Shown: piece by piece, positions 28,551 to 37,905 of the stretch
Layout: every line of letters starts with the position of its first letter
Position numbering within the stretch: the stretch's first letter is position 1
Translations under genes and position numbers: made by a program
Notes under the pieces: generated by a model
Told to the model about the DNA's origin: nothing
The model's database searches: none
Seen by the model: only the letters and a program-made list of their open reading frames with translations
Assembly (NCBI GenBank): GCA_902801585.1
Contig: CADCIU010000004.1
Coordinates: 62,001 to 126,000 of the forward strand
Direction of reading: 5' to 3'
Source: an uncultured Lachnospiraceae bacterium
GTDB taxonomy: Bacteria; Bacillota_A; Clostridia; Lachnospirales; Lachnospiraceae
DNA: 64,000 nt

Positions 28551-29173
28551 GAACCGTCGTGTGTGTATCCGGAGGCGGTACAAACCTCCAGGCGATCATA
28601 GACGCATTAAAGAGCGGCAGGATCGTCAATACCCGGATTGTCCGTGTCATCAGCAACAACCCCGGCGCCTATGCACTTGAAAGGGCCAAAGCCGCCGGAA
28701 TAGAAGGCATATGCGTATCGCCCAAAGATTATGAGAACAGGGAGCTCTTTAATCAGGCGCTTCTTGCTTCTTTGCGTGAAGCCGAGCCGGACCTGATCGT
28801 ACTGGCGGGGTTTATGGTCGCTGTACCTGCCTGCGTGATCGACGAATACAGGGGAAGGATCATCAATGTGCATCCCGCGCTGATCCCCTCTTTCTGCGGG
28901 AAAGGGTATTACGGACTGCATGTGCATGAGAGAGTTCTTGAGAGAGGCGTCAAGGTCACCGGCGCTACCGTCCATTTCGTGGATGAAGATCTCGATCACG
29001 GACCGATCCTTTTGCAGAAAGCGGTAGAGATCAAAGAAGGCGATACACCCCAGATCCTTCAGAGACGTGTGATGGAAGAAGCGGAATGGATCCTCCTTCC
29101 CAGAGCCATATCCCTGATCGCGCAGGGAAAGGTTTCCATCGACAGTCATGGGATCACGCATATCCGTGAATGA
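28544..29173 (+). CDS. purN: Phosphoribosylglycinamide formyltransferase
   Basis: Transfers a formyl group from 10-formyl-THF to GAR. The 209-residue protein opens [17 protein letters not shown], the phosphate loop, and has the active-site residues in [12 protein letters not shown] and [17 protein letters not shown] (Asn, His, Asp). The ATG at 28544 is preceded by GAGGGGAGTAG and overlaps the last codons of purM, so the two are translationally coupled. The open frame to 28475 is inside purM and not used. Confidence 0.96.
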   Translation: MLRTVVCVSGGGTNLQAIIDALKSGRIVNTRIVRVISNNPGAYALERAKAAGIEGICVSPKDYENRELFNQALLASLREAEPDLIVLAGFMVAVPACVIDEYRGRIINVHPALIPSFCGKGYYGLHVHERVLERGVKVTGATVHFVDEDLDHGPILLQKAVEIKEGDTPQILQRRVMEEAEWILLPRAISLIAQGKVSIDSHGITHIRE

Positions 29174-29191
29174 TCACAGAGAGGAGAATAT

Positions 29192-30466
29192 ATGAAGGTA
29201 TTACTGGTTGGAGGAGGCGGCAGAGAGCATGCCATCGCGGATGCCCTCATCAGAAGCCCGCAGGTTGATAAGCTTTACTGCGCACCCGGCAATGCAGGGA
29301 TCGCGAGGATCGCGGAGTGCGTTCCGATCGGGACCATGGATTTCGAGGCGCTGACGGAATTTGCCAAAGAAAAGGGCATTGATCTGACGGTCTGCAGTAT
29401 GGATGATCCGCTCTGCGCAGGGATCGTGGATGCATTTGAAGCCAAAGGCCTCAGGATCTTCGGCACGCCTGCAAACGCGGCGATCATAGAGGGAAGCAAG
29501 GCTTTTTCCAAAGACCTTATGAAGAAATACGGAATTCCCACTGCGGCGTATGAGATCTTCGATGACCCTGAGAAAGCGCTCGCGTATCTTGAGAGCGCGA
29601 AGATGCCGATCGTACTCAAGGCCTCCGGCCTTGCGCTCGGAAAAGGTGTCCTGATCTGCAGCAGCCTCAAAGAAGCTCAGGACGGTGTCGCCGAGCTGAT
29701 GACGGACAAAAAGTTCGGGGATGCCGGCAGCAGGATCGTTATTGAGGAGTTCATGACCGGAAGAGAGGTTTCGGTCCTGGCATTTGCGGACGGCAGAAAC
29801 TATAAGCTCATGAGCAGCTCCCAGGATCACAAGAGAGCAGGAGACGGAGATACCGGACTCAATACCGGCGGTATGGGCACCTTCTCCCCCAGTCCCTTCT
29901 ACACTGAGGAAATCGATGCGTATTGCCGGGAGCACATCTATCAGAGAACGATGGACGCGATGGCAAAAGAGGGAAGGCCTTTCCGCGGTGTGCTGTATTT
30001 TGGCCTGATGCTGACCCAGGACGGACCGAAAGTGCTCGAATACAACACAAGATTCGGAGACCCTGAGACACAGGTCGTTCTGCCCAGAATGAAATCCGAT
30101 ATCATCGACGTGATGCAGGCCTGCATTGACGGAACACTGGATCATATCGATCTGGAATTTGAGAACAATGCGGCTGTCTGTGTCGTAGTCGCTTCGGGCG
30201 GATACCCCGGCAGCTACGAGAAGGGGAAAGTCATCACCGGACTCGATGCATTTGACGGCAAGGAAGGGTATTACTGCTTCCACGCAGGAACGAGCATGAA
30301 CGAAAAGGGCGAGACCGTGACCAGCGGCGGACGTGTGCTGGGTGTGACGGCTCTGGGCGCCACGCTTCGTGAAGCGAGAGCCAATGCATATGAGGCTGTT
30401 AAACTGATCCACTTCGACGGGCAGTACATGCGCAGCGATATCGGCAAGGCTATTGATTCAGTTTGA
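29192..30466 (+). CDS. purD: Phosphoribosylamine-glycine ligase
   Basis: ATP-grasp enzyme making GAR. The 424-residue protein starts VLLVGGGGREHAIADAL and has PIVLKASGLALGKGV for ATP binding, the DHKRAGDGDTGLNTGGMG signature typical of PurD, and YNTRFGDPETQ with metal ligands. It is 18 bases after purN with GAGAGGAGAAT as ribosome site and closes the purEMND run. Confidence 0.97.
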   Translation: MKVLLVGGGGREHAIADALIRSPQVDKLYCAPGNAGIARIAECVPIGTMDFEALTEFAKEKGIDLTVCSMDDPLCAGIVDAFEAKGLRIFGTPANAAIIEGSKAFSKDLMKKYGIPTAAYEIFDDPEKALAYLESAKMPIVLKASGLALGKGVLICSSLKEAQDGVAELMTDKKFGDAGSRIVIEEFMTGREVSVLAFADGRNYKLMSSSQDHKRAGDGDTGLNTGGMGTFSPSPFYTEEIDAYCREHIYQRTMDAMAKEGRPFRGVLYFGLMLTQDGPKVLEYNTRFGDPETQVVLPRMKSDIIDVMQACIDGTLDHIDLEFENNAAVCVVVASGGYPGSYEKGKVITGLDAFDGKEGYYCFHAGTSMNEKGETVTSGGRVLGVTALGATLREARANAYEAVKLIHFDGQYMRSDIGKAIDSV

Positions 30467-30558
30467 ACGGGGATTATGGTGTATATGCATCCGGACGGGA
30501 TCACCGGGTGATGTCAAACAGGGTCGGGAGTTTCATAGAACTCGGAATGGAGAAAGAG

Positions 30559-32757
30559 ATGAGCAAATGGAGTAGGAAAGTCAAAAGAGTGCTGTCGGCT
30601 GTCGGGATCAGCGTCCTGATCGCAGTCAATGCGGCCTCTTTTTCAATGAATGCATCAGCTGCGACGATCATAGCAGACAGTGTCATGATCAGAGACGACG
30701 CCTCTACAGATGCCGGGATCATCGGAAGTCTCAATGAAGGCGACGAAGTCACGATCGTAGATCAGGTGACAGACGGAGAGGGATATATCTGGTATTATGT
30801 CCAGCTGGAAAACGGCAATTACGGCTATGTGAGAAGCGATCTGGTCGATGCGGATGAAAATGAGAAGCAGATCGGCCGCGATGAAGAGGAAAATGAGCCT
30901 CAGGAGAGTCAGGAAGAGAGTCAGGAAGAGACTCAGGAGGAAGCTTCCGAACAGGCTCAGAAAGAGGAGAATGCCGAGCAGGCAGATGCGCAGGAACAGG
31001 AAGCCGGCCAGGCTGCTGCGGCGGATACTTCAGAGCAGACAAATGCGGCTGTTTCTGAGACGGAAGAGAAAGACGGCGCTTTTGACGCGCTGACAGACGA
31101 AAAGAGCGATCTCTCTGTCAGATTTGATAAAGAACCGGACGGAACGGGCAGGTGGTATGTCTATAACAATGACAATAATACCCGCTACAGGATCGTGGAA
31201 GAGGGCGAAGCAGCTGCTGCCGGCGGCCCCGGAATGTGGAAGCCGGCTGCCATTATCTTCGGACTTCTTGCGCTGGCACTCGCTGCGATCGCTGCGCTTC
31301 TGTTCAAGAACATAAGAGACGCAAGAAGCAGAAATTCGCGCAGAAGATCTCTCGAAGTGGCAGGATACGCCCCGTTTGATGAGAACGAAGAAGAGGAAGA
31401 AGAGGACGAGTTCTACTTCGAAGATGACGACGACGAGGACCTCCCCGATGAGGAAGAAGAGAAAGCCGCTTATTCCGACAGTGATGACGGTTCTGATATC
31501 GATGCGGATTCCGACAGTGATGCACTGACAGAGACCGTTTCAGTGTCCCGGGAAAAACGGGGATTTTCGGATTCGACGATCGAAGCCGGGATCCCGGAAG
31601 AAGCCGTGACTGACGAAATCGACGCAGAAGAGATCGTCGCAGGTTATGCGGGAGCTGTTTTCGAACAGGATCAGGCAGATGAGGAAATCTCTGCGGAAGA
31701 GTCGGAACCCTCTGAACAGGAAGAAGAGGAAAACGGTTCCGCCCGGGAAGATATGATCGATCAGGAAGAGATCTCCGAAGAGGAAGATATTCCCGAGACG
31801 GAAGCTGACTACGCTGCGGATGACGAGGAAGAATTCGAAGAAACAGCCGGGACCAAAGAAGCTGACTTCGAAGAAGCCGAATCTGAAGAAGCTGCATTCG
31901 AAGAAGCTGAATTCGAAGAAGCTGAATTCGAAGAAGTCGAATCCGAAGACGACTTCGAAGAAGATGATGACGAAGAAGACGATTACGAAGAAGACGATTA
32001 CGAAGAAGATGATGACGAGGACGATGATGAGGATCAGCCGGGCGCATCTTCAAAGGGCGGTTCTTTCTGGAGCAGACTTTTTGCCGGAAAATCTTCTGAC
32101 GAAGACGAGGAAGACGAAGAAGAAGATCAAGACTACGAAGAGGACGAAGATTACGAAGAAGACGGTGATGAGGACACAGAGCCCGGTGATGCGGATTCCG
32201 AGGAAGATTATGAAGACGAGTACGAGGATGACGATACGGAGGATGATGATACGGAGGATGATGACGACCTCATGAGCGAAGACGACTACGACGATGAGGA
32301 GGAAGAAGAAGAGCGTCCTTCCCGCAGTGCCCGCAGAGCGGGATCCGGCAAAGAAAACAGCGGATTTATGGGATTTTTGAAAAAGCTGTTCGGCTCGGAA
32401 TCCGGTGAAGATGAAGAGGAAGATTACGGCGATGACGAGGAGGGACCCGTCCGTGAATTCGATGAATTCAAGGAGTACCCTGAAGATATCGATCTGCTTC
32501 CAAGAGAGGACAGCACCGATGACGCAGGAGAGCGGCTCTATGAAGAGGATTATTACGGAGGTGATGACCTTCGCGATGAAAACCGCGGAAGGCTTTCCAT
32601 GCAGCGCGTGATGAAGAACGTCAGCTACAAAGAAGAAGAAGCGGATTTTTCGCAGGACGGTATTGATGACGACTCCTATGACGATCTCACCGAATCACTC
32701 TTTGATGATGACGATGATATGTCATTCTCCTTTATCAGCAACTCGAGGAAAAAATAA
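30559..32757 (+). CDS. Secreted-face SH3 protein with one membrane helix and a huge acidic tail
   Basis: A 732-residue protein. Residues 1-34 form a signal sequence ending ASA. Residues about 36-98 are a bacterial SH3b domain (MIRDDASTDAGIIGSLNEGD, then YVRSDLV). A Gln/Glu-rich linker leads to a transmembrane helix near residues 228-250 (PAAIIFGLLALALAAIAALL) followed by basic RDARSRNSRRR. The rest, about 450 residues, is almost entirely Asp/Glu with short repeats such as EFEEAEFEE and two islands, SFWSRLFAGKSS and GFMGFLKKLFG, that look like amphipathic helices. ATG at 30559 has GGAG six bases upstream; ATG at 30547 is possible. The topology puts the SH3 domain outside and the acidic tail in the cytoplasm. 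Function unknown. Confidence 0.7.
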   Translation: MSKWSRKVKRVLSAVGISVLIAVNAASFSMNASAATIIADSVMIRDDASTDAGIIGSLNEGDEVTIVDQVTDGEGYIWYYVQLENGNYGYVRSDLVDADENEKQIGRDEEENEPQESQEESQEETQEEASEQAQKEENAEQADAQEQEAGQAAAADTSEQTNAAVSETEEKDGAFDALTDEKSDLSVRFDKEPDGTGRWYVYNNDNNTRYRIVEEGEAAAAGGPGMWKPAAIIFGLLALALAAIAALLFKNIRDARSRNSRRRSLEVAGYAPFDENEEEEEEDEFYFEDDDDEDLPDEEEEKAAYSDSDDGSDIDADSDSDALTETVSVSREKRGFSDSTIEAGIPEEAVTDEIDAEEIVAGYAGAVFEQDQADEEISAEESEPSEQEEEENGSAREDMIDQEEISEEEDIPETEADYAADDEEEFEETAGTKEADFEEAESEEAAFEEAEFEEAEFEEVESEDDFEEDDDEEDDYEEDDYEEDDDEDDDEDQPGASSKGGSFWSRLFAGKSSDEDEEDEEEDQDYEEDEDYEEDGDEDTEPGDADSEEDYEDEYEDDDTEDDDTEDDDDLMSEDDYDDEEEEEERPSRSARRAGSGKENSGFMGFLKKLFGSESGEDEEEDYGDDEEGPVREFDEFKEYPEDIDLLPREDSTDDAGERLYEEDYYGGDDLRDENRGRLSMQRVMKNVSYKEEEADFSQDGIDDDSYDDLTESLFDDDDDMSFSFISNSRKK

Positions 32758-32835
32758 CGATAAAAACGAGAAAGAAATAAGGAGAGCTGGAAGACTTTTG
32801 ACTTTCATACCGTTTGCTGAACTCATCCGCTGAAC

Positions 32836-32881
32836 TTGACAGAAATATCCACCTGTTATATCATAAGTATAACAGGTGGAT
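32836..32881 (+). promoter_or_regulatory. Promoter with a 14-bp palindromic operator ahead of the GntR-clpC operon
   Basis: TTGACA (32836-32841) and TATCAT (32859-32864) are 17 bases apart. A perfect inverted repeat, ATCCACCTGTTATA at 32847-32860 and its complement at 32868-32881 with a seven-base centre, covers the spacer, the -10 box and the start region. A repressor bound here would block RNA polymerase. The YtrA-type regulator encoded 55 bases downstream is the obvious candidate, making this an autoregulated operator. It could also fold as a hairpin, but it is not followed by a long T-run. Confidence 0.75.
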
Positions 32882-32935
32882 TCTTCTCGTAATGGTTTTC
32901 TTTTTAAAGAGCTTGAAATAAAGGAAGGTGATACT

Positions 32936-33322
32936 ATGCTGATCGAAATTGATTTCAGCAGTGATGAGGCTATATACCAGCAGCTGTGTAATCAGATCAT
33001 TCTCGGGATCGCGACTTCTCGAATCTCTGACGGCGAAGTCCTACCCTCCGTCAGACAAATGGCGGACGAGATCGGGATCAATATGCATACTGTCAACAAG
33101 GCATACACAGTCCTTCGGCAGGAGGGCTTTGTCAAAGTAGACAGAAGGCGCGGCGCATTCGTATCTGTGGATGACAAGAACAGAGAGCGCGCACTGCGTA
33201 TCGTCGAAAAGGAGTTGAGAGTCCTTCTTGCTGAGGCAAGGTGCAGAGGACTGAGCAGGAACGATGTATTATATTTGGTTGAGAAGATCTACGATGAATA
33301 CGACGGTGGAATAAAGGGCTGA
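32936..33322 (+). CDS. YtrA-subfamily GntR transcriptional regulator
   Basis: About 128 residues. The N-terminal winged helix has AIYQQLCNQIILGI, LPSVRQMADEIGINMHTVNKAY (recognition helix) and LRQEGFVKVDRRRGAFV, the GntR pattern. The short C-terminal part of about 50 residues is the two-helix dimerisation segment of the YtrA class, with no ligand-binding domain. ATG at 32936 follows AAGGAAGGTG. It lies three bases before clpC, so the two are one operon. In most Firmicutes clpC is controlled by CtsR; here no ctsR, mcsA or mcsB is adjacent, so this regulator may take that role. That is inference. Confidence 0.88.
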   Translation: MLIEIDFSSDEAIYQQLCNQIILGIATSRISDGEVLPSVRQMADEIGINMHTVNKAYTVLRQEGFVKVDRRRGAFVSVDDKNRERALRIVEKELRVLLAEARCRGLSRNDVLYLVEKIYDEYDGGIKG

Positions 33323-33325
33323 TCA

Positions 33326-35086
33326 ATGAGAGATAATTATACCCCCAATGCACTCGAAGCCATCCGGCTTGCAAAGAGTGCTTCGAAACATAGCAAACAG
33401 AATTATACCGGTTCGGAACACCTGCTCCTGGGGCTGGTCGCAGAACCGGACGGAGTTGCTTCCAAAGTTCTCAGGGAGAACAATTGTACTTTGGAACGCC
33501 TCAATGACATGATCGCACAACTGAATATACGCTCCGCGAACCTGGCGCTTTTGGATCACGAGGGCTTTTCGCCCAGATGCCAGAAGATCATGAGGATCGC
33601 TGCGTCTCAGGCGGAGAAATATCATTCCGATCAGATCGGGACCGAGCATCTCCTTCTTGCGATCATCACAGAGGGAGAGAACATTGCCCTCAAACTCATA
33701 GAGACGCTCGGCATCAATCCGGCCAAGGTCTATTATGAGACACTCTCCGCCATCGGCGAGAATCCGGCCGATCACAAGGAGGACCTGAACAAGAACGGAG
33801 CACAGAAAGAACCGGGGATCCTGTCGCAGTACAGCAGAGATCTCACACTGCTCGCGCAGCAGGGCAAACTGGATCCTGTGATCGGAAGACAGAATGAGAT
33901 CAACAGGATGATCCAGATTCTGAGCAGAAGAACGAAGAATAACCCATGTCTGGTGGGAGAACCCGGTGTCGGCAAGACGGCGATCGTAGAGGGACTTGCA
34001 CAGAGGATCGTCCAGGGTTCGGTCCCTGAGTCCGTAAAGAACAAGAGACTGCTCACTATGGATCTCTCCGGAATGGTCGCCGGGTCAAAATACAGAGGGG
34101 AGTTTGAAGAGCGGATCAAGAGGGTCATTGCGGAAGTGATCGCGGACGGCAATGTCATTCTCTTTGTTGATGAGATGCACACACTGATCGGCGCAGGCGG
34201 CGCAGAGGGCGCGATCGACGCCTCCAATATCCTGAAACCGTCTCTGGCAAGGGGCGAGATCCAGCTGATCGGTGCCACGACCTTGAATGAATACCATAAA
34301 TATGTGGAAAAGGACGCCGCACTGGAGAGACGATTCCAGCCGATCCAGGTGGAAGAGCCCACAAAAGAGGAAGCGGTTGCGATACTGGAAGGGATCGTCA
34401 GCGCTTACGAAAAGCATCACAACGTGATCGTGACGAAAGAGGCGATCCTTTCTGCGGTGGAGCTCTCGGAGCGCTACATCAACGACAGAAATCTGCCGGA
34501 TAAAGCGATCGATGTGATCGATGAGGCGTGCGCCAGCGTGCGTCTTGGCAGAGCGGATCAGCATGAGGACGCCGTCAGGAAGATGGAGGAAGAGATCCGC
34601 GAATCGGATCAGCTTCTTGCCGGCGCGCTTTCTGAGGGAAGGATCGACGACGCCAAAGAGATTCGGAACCATCAGGAAGAGCTGGCCAGGAAGCTGCAGG
34701 GGGCAAAGCGGAGACAGGAGCGCAAACAGAGCGCTAAGATCCCTGAAGTTACGGAAGACGATGTCGCTTCCGTTGTCTCCATGTGGTCCAAAGTGCCGGT
34801 TCAAAGGTTAACGGAGAGGGAAAGCGCAAGACTGCTCCGACTCGAAGACGAACTTCACAAGAGAGTCATCGGCCAGGAAGAAGCCGTACATGCCGTGGCC
34901 AAGGCGATCCGAAGAGGACGCGTAGGCCTTACGGATCCGATGCGGCCGATCGGTTCTTTCCTGTTCCTCGGACCCACCGGTGTCGGAAAGACGGAACTGT
35001 CCAAGGCACTCGCGGAAGTCATGTTCGGTTCCGACCAGGATATGATCCGCGTGGATATGTCGGAATACATGGATTCTCTTCGATGA
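33326..35086 (+). pseudogene. clpC: clpC, 5' part, truncated by a deletion in the second ATPase domain
   Basis: The first 586 codons of the Clp protease ATPase ClpC. Two Clp_N repeats occupy residues 1-140. ATPase domain 1 has Walker [11 protein letters not shown] and [15 protein letters not shown]. The middle coiled-coil region is around residues 400-470. ATPase domain 2 starts with [15 protein letters not shown]. The frame then reads [10 protein letters not shown] and stops at 35084. In intact ClpC, DMSEYM is followed by about 36 residues, including the GYVG pore loop, before [10 protein letters not shown]. Here LFDEIEKAH appears at once in another frame from 35076, so about 104 bases seem to be missing. 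The product would lack a working second ring. A collapsed assembly is the alternative. Confidence 0.85.
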
Positions 35087-35663
35087 GATCGAAAAAGCGC
35101 ACAGAGATGTGTTCAATGTCCTGCTTCAGATCCTTGACGAGGGACATATCACGGATTCCAAGGGACACAAGGTCAATTTTAAGAACACAGTGATCATCAT
35201 GACATCCAATGTAGGAGCGCAGAAGATCATTGAACCGAAAACGCTGGGCTTTGCCGATAAACCTACGGCGGAGCAGAGCTATGAGAAGATGAAGAACGGG
35301 GTCATGGACGAAGTGAAAAAGATGTTCAGACCTGAATTCATCAACAGGATCGACGAGATCCTCGTATTCCATTCTCTGAGCGGTGAAGAAATGCAGAAGA
35401 TCTGTACGCTCCTGTGTGAAGATCTGATCAGTAGAGCAGACAAGTATCTGAACATCAGGCTGAAGGTGACGCCGGCCCTCAAGAAGCACATCGTGCAGGA
35501 ATACGCGGATCCCAAAATGGGAGCACGTCCCTTAAAGCGCGCGATCCAGAGAGTGATCGAAGACGCGCTTTCCGAGAAACTTCTCGCTGAGGAGATCTGG
35601 CCGGGGCAGACGGTGACTGCAGGATACAGGGGAGGAACTGTAACGTTCGATGGCAGGGATTAA
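35076..35663 (+). pseudogene. clpC: clpC, 3' part in shifted frame
   Basis: The rest of ATPase domain 2 and the C-terminal small domain, read in the frame beginning [20 protein letters not shown] at 35076. It keeps Walker B, MTSNVGAQKI, FRPEFINRIDEILVF (sensor/arginine finger region), and KMGARPLKRAIQRVIEDAL (sensor 2). No other stop or shift occurs, so the damage is a single recent event or a sequence error. There is no ribosome site for separate translation; the first ATG is at 35109. The end overlaps the radA start by 14 bases. Confidence 0.85.
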
Positions 35664-37068
35664 GAAAAAGACAGCATTTTTTTGTCAGGAATGCGGCTAT
35701 GAGTCCGCCAAGTGGACCGGACAGTGCCCGTCCTGCAAAGCATGGAATTCTATGGTGGAGGAGCCGATCAGGATCAGCTCCTCCAAATCGTCTGCGGCAG
35801 CCGTAAGAGGCCTGTCCGTCTCACGGACACCGTTCAGTCTTGGAGGGGATAACCGGAGTTTGCAGCCGGTCCCTCTCTCGCAGGTAAAAGATTTAGCCGA
35901 GACCCGATTTTCAACGGGGTTTTCCGAACTTGACAGAGTGCTTGGAGGCGGCGCAGTGGCGGGATCACTGGTTTTGTTCGGCGGAGATCCGGGCATCGGA
36001 AAATCCACGATCCTTCTGCAGACGTCGTGCCATATGGCCGCTGCAGGAATTTCTGTTTTGTATATTTCCGGAGAAGAGTCTCTTCGCCAGATCAAGCTCC
36101 GCGCCATGAGGATCGGGAGTGCGCCGGACACACTGAAGTTTTTGTGCGAGACCGGCCTCGGGACGATCTCCGATATCATACTCAGAAGTAAGCCGCAGGT
36201 CGTTGTGATCGATTCCATACAGACAATGTACAGCGATGACATTCAATCCGCACCCGGAAGCGTCTCTCAGGTCAGGGAAACGACCGCGGTGCTGCTTCGT
36301 CTGGCCAAAGAAACGGGCATCACATTCTTTATCGTAGGACACGTCACGAAGGAAGGGACGGTCGCCGGACCGAGAGTGCTGGAGCATATGGTGGATACGG
36401 TCCTGTATTTTGAAGGGGACAGATATGCCTCATACAGGATTTTGAGAGGTGTCAAGAACCGATTCGGTTCCACCAATGAGATCGGTGTCTTTGAGATGAG
36501 GAGAGAAGGTCTTGTGGAAGTCCCCAATCCATCGGAATATATGTTGAGCGGGCGGCCGCTGGGATCGAGCGGATCGGCGGTGACATGCTCGATGGAAGGG
36601 ACCCGTCCCATGCTCACAGAAGTGCAGGCCCTGGTGGTCAGGACCAATTTCGGGTATCCGAAAAGACAGTCCACCGGAACGGACGCGAACCGAGTGGGCG
36701 TACTCATGGCAGTGATCGAAAAGAGGCTGAATATCCCTCTTTCCGATTATGATGCCTATATAAACCTTGCCGGCGGGATCCGGCAGACGGAACCGGCGCT
36801 GGATCTGGGGATCATTCTCGCCATCCTGTCAAGTTTCAGCGGCAGAGCCGTGCCCGATGATCTCGTCGTTTTCGGCGAAGTGGGTCTTTCCGGAGAAGTG
36901 CGGTCCGTTTCCATGGCAGAAAACCGTGTACAGGAAGCCTCCAAGCTGGGGTTCCATACCTGTATTCTGCCTGCCTCATGCGTGGACGGAATGAAAGCCC
37001 CGGCGGGGATGCGCTTGATCCCCATAAAGGGAATCGGGCAGCTGTCGGAGTATCTGGCCAATTGTTGA
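35650..37068 (+). CDS. radA: DNA repair protein RadA
   Basis: A RecA-like protein that promotes branch migration and processing of recombination intermediates. The 472-residue protein has the N-terminal zinc finger (FFCQECGYESAKWTGQCPSC), Walker A GGDPGIGKST, the RadA-specific GVKNRFGST motif, and a C-terminal Lon-protease-like domain (VGLSGEVRSV). It starts inside the 3' end of clpC, the usual clpC-radA order in Firmicutes. Intact and of normal length. Confidence 0.96.
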   Translation: MAGIKKKTAFFCQECGYESAKWTGQCPSCKAWNSMVEEPIRISSSKSSAAAVRGLSVSRTPFSLGGDNRSLQPVPLSQVKDLAETRFSTGFSELDRVLGGGAVAGSLVLFGGDPGIGKSTILLQTSCHMAAAGISVLYISGEESLRQIKLRAMRIGSAPDTLKFLCETGLGTISDIILRSKPQVVVIDSIQTMYSDDIQSAPGSVSQVRETTAVLLRLAKETGITFFIVGHVTKEGTVAGPRVLEHMVDTVLYFEGDRYASYRILRGVKNRFGSTNEIGVFEMRREGLVEVPNPSEYMLSGRPLGSSGSAVTCSMEGTRPMLTEVQALVVRTNFGYPKRQSTGTDANRVGVLMAVIEKRLNIPLSDYDAYINLAGGIRQTEPALDLGIILAILSSFSGRAVPDDLVVFGEVGLSGEVRSVSMAENRVQEASKLGFHTCILPASCVDGMKAPAGMRLIPIKGIGQLSEYLANC

Positions 37069-37098
37069 GCGGTCTCAAGGACCTTTGCGGCGCACGGC

Positions 37099-37905
37099 TT
37101 AGAAACCGTGACCGCCGCCGCTTCCGCCGCTGAAACCGCCGCCGCCTCCTCTGGAGCCGCCGCCTCCGCCCGATGATCGTGAGACGGGAGAGTAGACGCG
37201 GGATGTGTGGTCGTGGACCGCCTCGGCGCCCCGGAGGCGGTAATCCACTTTCGCCGCATCTATGATCTCCTGCGCATTGGCTTTGGAAGCTGATGCTGCA
37301 AAACGGAGGATCAGGTAATTGAGCGTCAGTGCGATGATCAGAGCGACGAGCGCTGCGCTGATATACCGCATGGGCTGTGCGATCCTTCCTCCCTGAAGCA
37401 GTGTGTAAGCCTGCTTGTATGCGGTACTGGCACAGGTATAGTAGAGACCTTTGGAGGCATACCTGTAGATATTGTCGGAGATCGTCAGTGAGTATGCGTT
37501 TGTGACTACTTCGCTGATCTTCCCGTTGTTTTTGATATAAAGTTCACGGTTGCCCATATCGATCACAAGAAGCATGCCGCTGTCTGTCCCGAATAATCTC
37601 TCATAGAGATTTTTGGAGTACTGTACCGTCGACGTTTCCGTATTGCTGCAGGAAACAAAACCGGCATTTCCGTATTCCGTGATTGGAATCATATCATCAA
37701 GCAGATTCGCTTCTTCTTCCTCCGTCAGAAGATCATACGCATCATTAATATAAACCGAATATCCTGTCTGCGGATTGTCATATATGAACAGCGGATCGTC
37801 TGCATGCACGTCCAGCACGCATACACAGAGGACTGTCACGAGGATCATGCAAGTTGACAATAAAGTGATGACCCGAGTATGTATTCTGTCAGTTCGCACT
37901 GTCAT
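37099..37905 (-). CDS. TPM-domain membrane protein with Gly-rich tail
   Basis: About 268 residues. A signal or membrane segment lies near the N-terminus (ITLLSTCMILVTVLCVCVL), followed by a TPM/YgcG-like domain: YVNDAYDLLTEEEEANL-like YINDAYDLLTEEEEANLL and GMLLVIDMGNRELYI. A second membrane helix (AALVALIIALTLNYLIL) precedes a tail of SGGGGGSRGGGGGFSGGSGG type, as in TPM proteins that end in a glycine-rich region. TPM domains occur in photosystem repair and membrane-protein quality-control proteins; here function is unknown. The start is uncertain: ATG at 37905 or GTG at 37899, which is better spaced from AAAGGAGG. It overlaps the end of the zinc-ribbon gene, so the pair is coupled. Confidence 0.75.
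   Translation of the reverse strand: MTVRTDRIHTRVITLLSTCMILVTVLCVCVLDVHADDPLFIYDNPQTGYSVYINDAYDLLTEEEEANLLDDMIPITEYGNAGFVSCSNTETSTVQYSKNLYERLFGTDSGMLLVIDMGNRELYIKNNGKISEVVTNAYSLTISDNIYRYASKGLYYTCASTAYKQAYTLLQGGRIAQPMRYISAALVALIIALTLNYLILRFAASASKANAQEIIDAAKVDYRLRGAEAVHDHTSRVYSPVSRSSGGGGGSRGGGGGFSGGSGGGHGF

Noticed and set aside
31304..32053. Leu/Arg-rich repeat protein on the minus strand
   Set aside because: It is the reverse complement of Asp/Glu codons (GAA, GAC) in the acidic-tail gene, not a real repeat protein.
31860..32260. Possible DNA satellite or CRISPR-like repeat
   Set aside because: The periodic GAAGAAGCTGAATTCGAA-like pattern is coding repetition of Glu-rich motifs; there are no constant repeats with unique spacers.
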